Below are positions 33,560 to 41,514 of a stretch of DNA of 64,000 nucleotides, one piece after another. A program made the position numbers and the translations under genes. Below the pieces are notes generated by a model, which was not told the origin of the DNA, did no database searches, and worked only from the letters and a program-made list of their open reading frames with translations. Position 1 is the stretch's first letter, and each line of letters opens with the position of its first letter. This DNA is from Bacteroidales bacterium (GTDB taxonomy: Bacteria > Bacteroidota > Bacteroidia > Bacteroidales > F082), in NCBI GenBank assembly GCA_024400425.1, contig JAKSMV010000002.1:124001-188000 (forward strand). The letters are read 5' to 3'.

Positions 33560-36085
33560 ATGTCAGACCTTTCCGAACGATTGAAAAGCGCAAAGAAGCA
33601 GCCTCCACAAGGAACGGCAACGGCTCCACAAGGCACAGCAACGGCTCCGCAGTCTACTGCTACTGCTCCACAGGGTACGGCAACGGCCCCGCAAGGTGAC
33701 ACTTTGCACTGTGGGTCGCAAGCCGACATCATTGTAAGAGATGATGGCAAAGTGCTGAAAATCTATAAGGAAGGCTACACTTTCAACGCATCCGTCCTTC
33801 CTTTGGTGAAGCAGTTGTGCGGCAAAGGCTACCTCATCGACCTCTACGATTTTGGCACCATGGACTACCAGGGCGAGCAGCGTTGCTTCGAACTGATGCA
33901 ACATTGTCCGAAAGGGGCGGTGAGCGATTTCAACCTGAAAGGCAACAAGGATGCCATCATGAAAATCGCCTTGAAGACGGCCATGGCGCTCGACCAATGT
34001 CATCGTTTGGGTTTCATTCACAAGGATGTGAAACCAGCCAACATATTGGTTAACAACGAATCGACTTGGGACTGCCTTCTTTGCGATTTCGGCATTGCCG
34101 ATATCCTCGACCACGGCAAGGTACAGACTTTGCAGAGCCGGACTCCCATTTATGCCGCGCCTGAAGTCTATGGCCCTGCCAGCACGGTCATTATCGACAA
34201 TAAGACCTACTGCAACCTGACCCCCGCCGCCGATTTCTACTCATTGGGCATGACCATTCTCAGCCTTTGGTATGGCGAATCGGCTTTCCGCGCCAAGGAA
34301 ACGCTGATGGCCATGCAGAAAGCCCACGACGGTATCGTGGTGCCAACCGACATGCCCGAACCTCTGTTTACCATTACGCGTGGACTGCTGACCCGTGACC
34401 CAGCCCATCGTTGGGGCTTGAAACAGATTCAGGATTTCGTCAAAGGAAAGAAAGTTGAGATTTTCGACGAGACCAAGGCTAAAGGTCTCAATATCATATA
34501 TAATAGTAGTAAAAACCAAATTGCACACACTCCCGAAGAACTGGCCGCTTTCATGGTTGAAGATGCCGATTTGGCTAAGAAATTCCTTTATAGCGGCAAA
34601 ATCAGCAAGTGGCTTGAGTATTGCCCTGAAGTGCAAGTCGAAATCGAAAAGATTGTCGAAGAGGACTATCCCGACGACGAAAACATGGGCTTTTTGGCTG
34701 CCGTCCACACGCTGAATCCTTTCTACGACCTCAACCTTTGCTGCGACACCAAGCATCCCGACTATGCCATGACTGGCGAAGTCATTGGGCGTTTGCTCAA
34801 CAAGGTGTATTATCTCTATTTCACGAAGAACAACGCCGATGACGACGCGCTTTTGAGCGATTTCGACGGGGCGAAAGCTGAAAAGATTTATGGCCCTGAG
34901 TTGGCGTACAACATCGTTTGGAGTTTCCAGAATGGTGGCGATGCCGACTACCTGCCTTGGTTTTTCGACCACAAGGGAAATCGTTTTGCAAAACAGCGCA
35001 AATGGTTCGGTTACTGCGTTACTCCTTCAAAAGACGATGAGAAAAAAGCCGGTCCGAAGGACAGAAACTATAAGGATCAAGTAGCGATGATGAAAGCCAT
35101 CGTCGGCTATGGCGCAACGCCGGAATATCGTCTTTCGCGCATAGGCCAGGTGCTGAAGAATCTCGATGATTTTCTGAAAGCTCCGAAAAAGGAACTGGAA
35201 TATGACTTGCAGAACGACAAGGGCTTGCGCGGTTGGCTTGCGGTGCAATATCACGAAGACCCCAATGCCGACTTTAAACCAAAATATGCTTACGAGAAGC
35301 TTTTGGAGCAATATGTGCAAGCCTTGGGTGTGGCCGATACTGACAACGAAAACTTCGAGAGGTTCATCGAAGCACGCACCGAGGCTCAATCCGTTTCGGA
35401 CAATGCCAAGAGCAAGATCAAGCGCAATTGGGCGCGTAGCGTCATCCAAAAGTTGCTTGCCGGTTCGGCTCTTTTATTGGCTGTTTTCCTGCTCATAGTC
35501 ATCATTCAAAGTCTTATCGCCTCCCATACTGTCAGTACGGATGCCATTAAATTTAAAAGCGCATTCTACATTTTGGGAGCGGTGGCGGCTGTTGTCTCGT
35601 TTTTCATTTTTGATAGCGACGGTTGTCTCCTGCCGATTATTGTGGGTGGCATTACATCAGCCGTCATCTTGCTGTTGATAAAGTTTTTAGGTCAGTATAT
35701 TGTCTGGATTTATGGTTTGGTCGTCTTGGCAGCCATTGTGTTTTTCAGCATCAAGACGCTTTTTGACTTCAGTCCGTTTGTGCGTGACGCAAAATCCGTA
35801 GCGAATCCTGGCTTTGAGGAACTTACGCTTGAACCTTTATATTTCGCTTTCAACGACGAGAGACATTTTGATTCCTCGCTCAATGGTGTCGTTGATGGCA
35901 AATCGATAGAATATTGGAAACTCGACTTGCAAGACCGATGGAAGTGGGTCGGCATTTTCATTGGTGTCGTGTTGATATTGTGTGCTTTGAGTCGTTTGCT
36001 GCCCAATGACACCCCGAAAATAAAAGGTGAGACCGAGACGACCATCGTTAATGATTCGATAAATGTAGGAGAACTGGAAAAATGA
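33560..36085 (+). CDS. Membrane Ser/Thr protein kinase
   Basis: An 841-residue Hanks-type kinase. The start is a short basic helix then a GTATAPQ repeat linker (residues about 14-46). The kinase domain covers about 50-295: Lys in GKVLKIYKEG, catalytic loop FIHKDVKPANIL (about 151-162, HKD in place of HRD), DFG in CDFGIAD (about 175-181), and APE in YAAPEVYG. A glycine loop is hard to see. A helical region follows (about 300-620), then four membrane helices at about 630-735 and a fifth near 793-812. So the kinase faces the cytoplasm and is anchored by its C-terminal part. It ends 4 nt inside the AAA gene. The kinase call is firm; substrates are inferred to include the FHA partner's ligands. 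Confidence 0.88.
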   Translation: MSDLSERLKSAKKQPPQGTATAPQGTATAPQSTATAPQGTATAPQGDTLHCGSQADIIVRDDGKVLKIYKEGYTFNASVLPLVKQLCGKGYLIDLYDFGTMDYQGEQRCFELMQHCPKGAVSDFNLKGNKDAIMKIALKTAMALDQCHRLGFIHKDVKPANILVNNESTWDCLLCDFGIADILDHGKVQTLQSRTPIYAAPEVYGPASTVIIDNKTYCNLTPAADFYSLGMTILSLWYGESAFRAKETLMAMQKAHDGIVVPTDMPEPLFTITRGLLTRDPAHRWGLKQIQDFVKGKKVEIFDETKAKGLNIIYNSSKNQIAHTPEELAAFMVEDADLAKKFLYSGKISKWLEYCPEVQVEIEKIVEEDYPDDENMGFLAAVHTLNPFYDLNLCCDTKHPDYAMTGEVIGRLLNKVYYLYFTKNNADDDALLSDFDGAKAEKIYGPELAYNIVWSFQNGGDADYLPWFFDHKGNRFAKQRKWFGYCVTPSKDDEKKAGPKDRNYKDQVAMMKAIVGYGATPEYRLSRIGQVLKNLDDFLKAPKKELEYDLQNDKGLRGWLAVQYHEDPNADFKPKYAYEKLLEQYVQALGVADTDNENFERFIEARTEAQSVSDNAKSKIKRNWARSVIQKLLAGSALLLAVFLLIVIIQSLIASHTVSTDAIKFKSAFYILGAVAAVVSFFIFDSDGCLLPIIVGGITSAVILLLIKFLGQYIVWIYGLVVLAAIVFFSIKTLFDFSPFVRDAKSVANPGFEELTLEPLYFAFNDERHFDSSLNGVVDGKSIEYWKLDLQDRWKWVGIFIGVVLILCALSRLLPNDTPKIKGETETTIVNDSINVGELEK
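33602..33699 (+). repeat. In-frame 21-bp tandem repeat in kinase gene
   Basis: Four full units and a partial unit encoding (A/P)PQGTAT. Units differ at silent positions and one carries Ser for Gly, so the array is not newly expanded. Confidence 0.85.
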
Positions 36086-38568
36086 AAACATGTGAACATT
36101 GCCATACGCCAAACCGCGATGAAGCCAAGTTCTGCAAACATTGCGGCGAAGCTTTCCAAACATCAGCGAAGCAGATGTTTAAGGAGTTTTTTGCCAAAGA
36201 TGATTTGTTTGGCGAGATAGAAAAGTTCAGGGATAGGGCCAATGTCGCTTCGCAACTCAAGAAAAACGGTGCCAATGTGCATATACAGATGGATGCCGTC
36301 ATTTTGGGCAAGGCTGGAACGGGCAAGCGTTTCATGGTCGATAGGCTTTTCGAAATCTTGCTCAAGGCGGGCATGGTGAGCCAGCCGAAGCCTAAAGTCG
36401 TTGATGCTGCCGATTTCAAGATTTGGATGGACAAGTTCGATGAGCATCTTGACGAAGTCAAGGAGGGCGTTTTGGTGCTGACCAATGTGCAGAAACTTCT
36501 GCCTAATGGCGATGCCAACGATGTGAACGATCTCGACCGCTTGTTTTCGCGTATGCGCAACAATGCTAGCAAGATGCCTTTCGTTTTCATGACTGGTTTG
36601 AGTCGTGGCTTGGAGGAGTTCCTTTCCAGCAACCCCGATGCGGCTTCCTTGTTCGAGTTCCGTTTCGTCCTGAAGCCTTTCGACGAAAAGGCCTTGACGC
36701 AAATCTGCGCCCTTTCGTTGAAGGAAAAATACAAGTTGACTCTGTCGCCCGAAGCGGCCAAAAAGTTGCAGTCGCATTTCGAATGGTTTTTGCGCAAGGG
36801 CGAAGGCACCGAAAGCAATGGCCATTTGGCCGACGCCAAGGCCGAAGAATTGGCGATAAGTGCTTTGAGCAGAGGAAGTCAACAAGTTGACGAGCAAGAT
36901 ATTAAAGGCGAAATATTCGTGCCGCGCACCGAAGCCGAGATTTGGAAGGAACTTGATGATTTCATCGGCCTGCAAAGTGTGAAAGACGAGATTCATAAAA
37001 TCATTGACAATATCAGGGAAACCCAACGCGAAAGCGGTCCCGATGCCAAGTTGCGCATCAGCGACCACTATGTGTTTTCGGGCAATCCCGGAACGGGAAA
37101 GACGACCATTGCGCGCATCTTTGCCGACATTCTCGGGGCTTTGGGCGTGTTGCCTAAAGGTCAGTATGTCGAAGTGGCGGGTAAGGACTTGATTTCCGAC
37201 GTTGTGGGTGGCACTGAACGAAACGTTCAGGAAGCCGTTGACCGCGCCATGGGCGGCGTGCTTTTCATCGACGAAGCCTACGGCCTCAACGACGGACAGT
37301 TTGGCAAGGCTGGCATTGACAAACTGGTGCCGATTTTGGAAAACAGGAAGGGTGAATTCGTGTGTATCGCCGCTGGTTATCGTGATGAGATGAAGGAATT
37401 CCTGAAAATGAATCCGGGTCTGCCTTCGCGTTTCAAGAAACAGATTGCTTTCCCCGATTATAACGCCACCGAGTTGGAACTGATTTTCAGAAGCATGGCC
37501 AAAAAACGCGGCCTTACTTTCAGCAACGAGGCCGACGAGAAGATGCACATCGAATTTGAGAATATGTATAACCGTCGCAGCGAGACCTTTGGCAACGCTC
37601 GCGATGTGCGTAATTTCCTTGATGCAGCCATTGAAAGACGTGGTGTCAGATTGCGCACGATGAGCGATGCTGAGGTTGCACAGGAAGGCAAATGGTTGAC
37701 CTACGACGATATTGCGGGTGAAAGCGCGCGCAATTCATTTGACATAAAAGAGGTGATGAAAGAGCTTGATGCCTTGGTGGGTTTGGAAAGTGTCAAGGAA
37801 AGTCTGAACGACCTGGCCGTCACCATTCGGCGCGAACAGCAGCTGGCGCAACGCAAGAACCGTACCCCTAAAATCACCTTGAGCCACTACCTGTTTTTGG
37901 GCAATCCGGGTACGGGCAAGACCACCGTGGCCCGACTGATGGGCAAGATTCTCTGCTCGTTGGGTGTCATCCCGACTGCCGATGTCTATGAAGTGACCCG
38001 CGACGACCTTGTGTCGCATTTTGTGGGCGAAACGGCACTGAAAACCAAGGAAGTGGTGATGAAAGCCATGGGCGGCGTGCTCTTCATCGATGAAGCTTAT
38101 TCGCTTTGCTCTGGCGGTGCTGGTGATTATGGCCCCGAGTGCATCAACACCTTGGTGCCGCTGCTCGAAAACCACAAGGGCAAGTTCGTCTGTATTGCCG
38201 CTGGTTACACGCGCGAGATGAATGAATTTCTCAACCAGAACTCAGGCCTCAAATCGCGTTTCGACGAAACCATCATCTTTGAAGATTACGATGTTGACGA
38301 CTTGGAAAAGATTTTCGTTTCGATGGCCACAAAGAAGGAATACATCATCGCTGAGGATGCCGAAGCTGCCATTCACGATTTGTTTGTGCGTGTCTATGCC
38401 TCGCGCGACAGGAATTTCGGCAATGGCCGCACTGTCCGCAAAGCCTTGGATAAGGCCGTCAAAAACCTCTCGAAACGCACGGCTTTCGACGATTCGCTCG
38501 ACGACGATGCCTTGATGACCCTCACTGCTGCCGATATCAATAACATTAAATTAGAGGAGATAATGTGA
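36082..38568 (+). CDS. Zinc-ribbon AAA+ ATPase with three AAA modules (CbxX/SpoVK-like)
   Basis: 828 residues. An N-terminal zinc ribbon (CEHCHTPNRDEAKFCKHCGE) is followed by three ATPase modules: a divergent one with P-loop GKAGTGKR (about residue 75), and two CbxX/CfqX/SpoVK-type modules with P-loops SGNPGTGKTT (about 335) and LGNPGTGKTT (about 607). The last two have intact Walker B GVLFIDEAY and arginine-finger regions (GLPSRFKK, GLKSRFDE). The family remodels protein complexes, for example Rubisco activase CbbX; here the client is unknown. The first module lacks a clear Walker B acid pair and may be structural. Coupled to the kinase (4-nt overlap) and the FHA gene (1-nt overlap). Confidence 0.9.
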   Translation: MKTCEHCHTPNRDEAKFCKHCGEAFQTSAKQMFKEFFAKDDLFGEIEKFRDRANVASQLKKNGANVHIQMDAVILGKAGTGKRFMVDRLFEILLKAGMVSQPKPKVVDAADFKIWMDKFDEHLDEVKEGVLVLTNVQKLLPNGDANDVNDLDRLFSRMRNNASKMPFVFMTGLSRGLEEFLSSNPDAASLFEFRFVLKPFDEKALTQICALSLKEKYKLTLSPEAAKKLQSHFEWFLRKGEGTESNGHLADAKAEELAISALSRGSQQVDEQDIKGEIFVPRTEAEIWKELDDFIGLQSVKDEIHKIIDNIRETQRESGPDAKLRISDHYVFSGNPGTGKTTIARIFADILGALGVLPKGQYVEVAGKDLISDVVGGTERNVQEAVDRAMGGVLFIDEAYGLNDGQFGKAGIDKLVPILENRKGEFVCIAAGYRDEMKEFLKMNPGLPSRFKKQIAFPDYNATELELIFRSMAKKRGLTFSNEADEKMHIEFENMYNRRSETFGNARDVRNFLDAAIERRGVRLRTMSDAEVAQEGKWLTYDDIAGESARNSFDIKEVMKELDALVGLESVKESLNDLAVTIRREQQLAQRKNRTPKITLSHYLFLGNPGTGKTTVARLMGKILCSLGVIPTADVYEVTRDDLVSHFVGETALKTKEVVMKAMGGVLFIDEAYSLCSGGAGDYGPECINTLVPLLENHKGKFVCIAAGYTREMNEFLNQNSGLKSRFDETIIFEDYDVDDLEKIFVSMATKKEYIIAEDAEAAIHDLFVRVYASRDRNFGNGRTVRKALDKAVKNLSKRTAFDDSLDDDALMTLTAADINNIKLEEIM

Positions 38569-39062
38569 TGAAGTGTCCGTTTTGCAAAGCAATGATTGAC
38601 GATGACAGCCGCTACTGCGACCAATGCGGTAAGGAACTGCATTTTTGCCCCGAATGTGGCCAGCCGAAAAGAGGAACGGAATGCCCAGCTTGCGGTGCCG
38701 ATTTGATTTCGGCTGAAGCATTTTTCAATGTTGGTGGAACAGAATCCAAACCTGAACCAAAAGAACAGCAAGCTGCAAATCCGACACATGAAATGACCAT
38801 GGCGGGCGATGGCTTTAACCTGAAATTGAAAGAAGGCATCTTTGGCCGCACCACGGGAATCTATCCCGAATTTGGCAGTTCCATCTACATTTCAGGCACT
38901 CATGGTGAGCTGCGTTGCCTTGACGGACAATGGCAAATCCGCGATTTGGGTAGCCACAACGGGACTTTCGTCAATGGCGTGAAGCTGACCCCAAATATTT
39001 GGGTTGACCTGCATGTTGGTGATAATCTGAAAATAGCAACCACACATCTTATACTGAAATGA
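38568..39062 (+). CDS. Zinc-ribbon FHA-domain protein
   Basis: 164 residues. Two zinc ribbons occupy residues 1-50 (CPFCKAMIDDDSRYCDQCGK; CPECGQPKRGTECPACG), a linker follows, and an FHA domain fills about 80-164 (IFGRTTG; ISGTHGELRC; RDLGSHNGTFVNG; GDNLKI). The conserved FHA Arg (GR), the S/T-x-x-H-like THGEL, and Asn of NGTFVNG are present, so phosphothreonine binding is likely. It is the reader between the kinase and the PP2C enzyme. ATG 38568 overlaps the TGA of the AAA gene; a GTG directly before is in frame but less likely. Confidence 0.88.
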   Translation: MKCPFCKAMIDDDSRYCDQCGKELHFCPECGQPKRGTECPACGADLISAEAFFNVGGTESKPEPKEQQAANPTHEMTMAGDGFNLKLKEGIFGRTTGIYPEFGSSIYISGTHGELRCLDGQWQIRDLGSHNGTFVNGVKLTPNIWVDLHVGDNLKIATTHLILK

Positions 39063-39808
39063 CGAAGCTGGAAATTGAAGCCATTAGCGGAAAAGGCTTG
39101 AAGCGTGACAACAACGAAGACATGATTTCGGTAAGTGGCATCTTGCTGCGCGACGACAACATGGTTTTGCCCGTTGAGTTTGGCGACGACTCCTGTTTTT
39201 ACCTTCTCCTTGCCGATGGCATGGGCGGCCACGAACACGGCGAACGCGCCAGTCAAATGCTGCTCGAACATCTCAAAGATTTCTTCCTCGTAAATGATTT
39301 CAATGAAAAGGATTTTGAAAAGGAAATTTGCGATAGCGTTTTGGCATTCAGTCGTTTTATGAATAATCAAGCTTCGGAGGAAGGACAGATTCGTCCGATG
39401 GGTTGCACGCTAACGGGTGTAGTGTGGCTGAAAGGCAAGACCTACGTTCTGAATGCAGGCGACAGCCGAACCTACCGTTTCCGCAACGGCACTTTGAGGC
39501 AACTCACCATCGACGAAACGGAACGCGGTCTTTCGGGCAATCCCAACGACAGCAAATATCTGGTGAATTGCATTGGTGGCGGCTGCAATGGCACTTTGAC
39601 TTTGATTGACATCACCGACCGTCTTCGCGTTGGCGACCAATTACTTATTTGTTCCGATGGCCTTACCGACATGGCTACTGACGAGGAAATTGAATCCGTC
39701 CTGTCGCAAAGCCAGCAACCTGCCACTGACCTTTACGACCTCGCATGTCGCAATGGCGGTGCCGACAACATCAGCGTGATTTGCGCGAAGATGGTTGAAA
39801 TCGGGTAG
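39059..39808 (+). CDS. PP2C-family Ser/Thr protein phosphatase
   Basis: A 249-residue PPM/PP2C enzyme that would reverse the phosphorylation made by the neighbouring kinase. Metal-site and family motifs are intact: RDNNEDMISV, LLADGMGGHEHGE (DGMGG), LNAGDSRTYRF, CSDGLTDM and NGGADNISVI. No membrane segment is present. It starts in a 4-nt overlap (ATGA) with the FHA gene and is the last gene of the cluster, followed by a palindromic element and convergent DUF3109. Confidence 0.95.
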   Translation: MTKLEIEAISGKGLKRDNNEDMISVSGILLRDDNMVLPVEFGDDSCFYLLLADGMGGHEHGERASQMLLEHLKDFFLVNDFNEKDFEKEICDSVLAFSRFMNNQASEEGQIRPMGCTLTGVVWLKGKTYVLNAGDSRTYRFRNGTLRQLTIDETERGLSGNPNDSKYLVNCIGGGCNGTLTLIDITDRLRVGDQLLICSDGLTDMATDEEIESVLSQSQQPATDLYDLACRNGGADNISVICAKMVEIG

Positions 39809-39840
39809 AATCGGAATTTTTATCAGATTTTTTTCAACTT

Positions 39841-39868
39841 GTAGAGACGCGCCATGGCACGTCTCTAC
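39841..39868. repeat. Dispersed palindromic element, copy 5
   Basis: Starts GTAGAGACGCGCCATGG and ends with the complementary ACGTCTCTAC. 28 bp with one mismatch in the arms. It lies between convergent PP2C and DUF3109 genes and could serve as a bidirectional hairpin. Confidence 0.9.
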
Positions 39869-39890
39869 GGAGTAGAATTGATATCTTTTA

Positions 39891-40460
39891 TCAGATTTTA
39901 TCTTTCACAATCATTTTTTCCAGGCGTTCGTACCACTCTTCGCCAAATTTGCGAACCAAAGGTCCTTTGAGGAATTTCCACAGCGGAATACCTTCCTTTT
40001 CGCCTTTGCGTTTGGCGGGCACACAAACGCTCCACTCGTGGTATAAAATATGGGTGAAACCATCTTTTTCCATCAATCGGATAGGGTAGAGGTGGCACGA
40101 GATAGGTTTCCAGAAGTTGCATTTGCCTTCGAGATAGGCTTTTTCGATGGCGCATAGGGCAGTTCCATTCTCATGGAAATAGACGAAAGCACACTCTTCG
40201 CCGTTCACCAAAGGCGTCACCAGCTCGCCGCATTCGTCGTAGTCATACACGTCGTTGTCTTCCACCACTTGTATGCCTTCGGGTCGCATGTAAGGCTTGA
40301 TGGCATCGAGGTTTTCCTCAATCTTTTCGATTTCGCTTTCTTCCAAAGGCGCACCGGCATCGCCAGCCACACAGCACCAACCCTTGCAGCGAGGCAAGTC
40401 GCAGCAAAAACGGGCGTTCAGAAATTCGTCGCTCACGACGATGTTGTCGAGTATAATCAT
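39891..40460 (-). CDS. DUF3109 family cysteine-rich protein
   Basis: A 189-residue protein recognised by FCCDLPRCKGWCCVAGDAGAP and the later CAFVYFHENGTALCAIE, CNFWKPISCHLYPIR cysteines. The set resembles the YkgJ-type metal-cluster arrangement. The family is common in Bacteroidetes and of unknown function. A -7 box lies 4 nt before the ATG, so the message may be leaderless. Confidence 0.88.
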   Translation of the reverse strand: MIILDNIVVSDEFLNARFCCDLPRCKGWCCVAGDAGAPLEESEIEKIEENLDAIKPYMRPEGIQVVEDNDVYDYDECGELVTPLVNGEECAFVYFHENGTALCAIEKAYLEGKCNFWKPISCHLYPIRLMEKDGFTHILYHEWSVCVPAKRKGEKEGIPLWKFLKGPLVRKFGEEWYERLEKMIVKDKI

Positions 40461-40464
40461 GGGG

Positions 40465-40472
40465 CAAAAATA
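40465..40472 (-). promoter_or_regulatory. Bacteroidetes -7 box, DUF3109 gene (very short leader)
   Basis: TATTTTTG on the minus strand, 4 nt upstream of ATG 40460. Confidence 0.5.
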
Positions 40473-40512
40473 ATATTTTTTGAAAAAATACTTGTTTGAT
40501 TCATTTTATTTG

Positions 40513-40520
40513 TAACTTTG
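40513..40520 (+). promoter_or_regulatory. Bacteroidetes -7 box before the membrane protein/HTH/creD unit
   Basis: TAACTTTG, 21 nt before ATG 40542. It overlaps the left arm of the palindrome at 40515-40531. Confidence 0.6.
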
Positions 40521-40531
40521 CAGCGCAAAGT
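40515..40531. promoter_or_regulatory. Candidate operator 1, ACTTTG-N5-CAAAGT
   Basis: ACTTTGC-AGC-GCAAAGT is a perfect 7+7 inverted repeat lying over the -7 box. The same outer arms and spacing return at 41459-41475 before creD. Confidence 0.65.
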
Positions 40532-40541
40532 ACTTTAATAT

Positions 40542-41135
40542 ATGAAAGAAGAAGAGATTAAGACCACGTTGCGCGACATCAAGGAAATGATGGAAAAATC
40601 GTCGCGGTTCACCGCAATAAGCGGCTGGTCCATAGCCGTAATAGGTGTTTTGGCTATGTTATGCTATTTCTGTGTTTCCTCAATCTATATGAAATCCATC
40701 AATACGCCTCAAGCCATTCGCACCGCCATAATATTTGCCATTTGCCTTCTTGTGGTTTCATTTTCTATCGTCACATTATGTTCCATCCGTAAAGCAAAGC
40801 GGATGAACAGACCTTTTAAACTCGACAAGACCATTGGACAGTTGTTATTCAATTTCAGTCTTCCAATGCTGGTAGGCGGTTTGTTCAGCATTGCCATGAT
40901 TATTCAAGGACATTACGGCTTGACCTCTTCGATTATGCTTTTGTTTTACGGTTTGGCACTTGTCAATTGCCATCATTATACTGCTCCTGTCCTTCGTTTT
41001 TTGGGCTATGGAGAATTGCTGCTTGGCATAATTGATTGCTTCCTGGTTGACTACGGTTTCCTTTTCTGGCTTCTTGGCTTTGGAATTCTGCACATTTTGT
41101 TTGGCATTTTCTTCATTATCAAATATGAAAGGTAA
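40542..41135 (+). CDS. Multi-pass membrane protein upstream of HTH/creD
   Basis: A 197-residue protein: a short soluble N-terminus (KEEEIKTTLRDIKEMMEKSS) then about five to six membrane helices. The N-terminal phrase is common in Bacteroidetes membrane proteins that lie beside a small winged-helix regulator. I recognise no transporter or enzyme motif. The regulator gene starts 9 nt after its stop. Confidence 0.75.
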   Translation: MKEEEIKTTLRDIKEMMEKSSRFTAISGWSIAVIGVLAMLCYFCVSSIYMKSINTPQAIRTAIIFAICLLVVSFSIVTLCSIRKAKRMNRPFKLDKTIGQLLFNFSLPMLVGGLFSIAMIIQGHYGLTSSIMLLFYGLALVNCHHYTAPVLRFLGYGELLLGIIDCFLVDYGFLFWLLGFGILHILFGIFFIIKYER

Positions 41136-41144
41136 ACGATTCGC

Positions 41145-41441
41145 ATGAGTTTACTTGATGGCATAAATAAGGCTTTTGAGAGTAAGGTCCGGCTTGGAAT
41201 CATGTCGGTGTTGATGGTCAACGATTCGGTTGATTTCACGACCTTGAAGTCGCTGCTGGATGTTACTGATGGCAACCTGGCAAGTCATGCCCGCGGGCTT
41301 GAGGAATTGGGTTACATCCGCTGCGAGAAAAAATTTGTTGGCCGAAAACCGAATACAAGTTATCAGGCCACCGAATTGGGGCGCGAAGCTTTCCGTCAGC
41401 ACATTCAGGCTTTGGAAGCTTTCCTAAACAGTCAGAAATAA
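41145..41441 (+). CDS. Winged-helix transcriptional regulator (HTH_34 type)
   Basis: A 98-residue single-domain winged-helix protein. Helices and the recognition segment are seen in LGIMSVLMVNDSVDFTTLKS, TDGNLASHARGLEELGYI, and the wing KKFVGRKPNTSYQAT. It is similar to MarR/PadR-like HTH_34 proteins that control adjacent membrane-protein genes. It lies between a membrane protein gene and creD, and a repeated 17-bp palindrome before both is its likely target. Confidence 0.88.
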   Translation: MSLLDGINKAFESKVRLGIMSVLMVNDSVDFTTLKSLLDVTDGNLASHARGLEELGYIRCEKKFVGRKPNTSYQATELGREAFRQHIQALEAFLNSQK

Positions 41442-41458
41442 TTTTTTTTGCCTTATAT

Positions 41459-41475
41459 ACTTTGAAATTCAAAGT
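41459..41475. promoter_or_regulatory. Candidate operator 2, ACTTTG-N5-CAAAGT
   Basis: ACTTTGA-AAT-TCAAAGT, a perfect 7+7 inverted repeat 39 nt before creD, with the same arms and spacing as 40515-40531; both are followed by (A/T)CTTT. Confidence 0.65.
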
Positions 41476-41514
41476 TCTTTTTAAAATATTAAATCATTAA
41501 AAATCAGTTGCATT

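Noticed and set aside
36163..37548. Minus-strand open frame (461 codons) opposite the AAA gene
   Set aside because: Antisense of conserved AAA motifs; composition is a mirror of the real frame.
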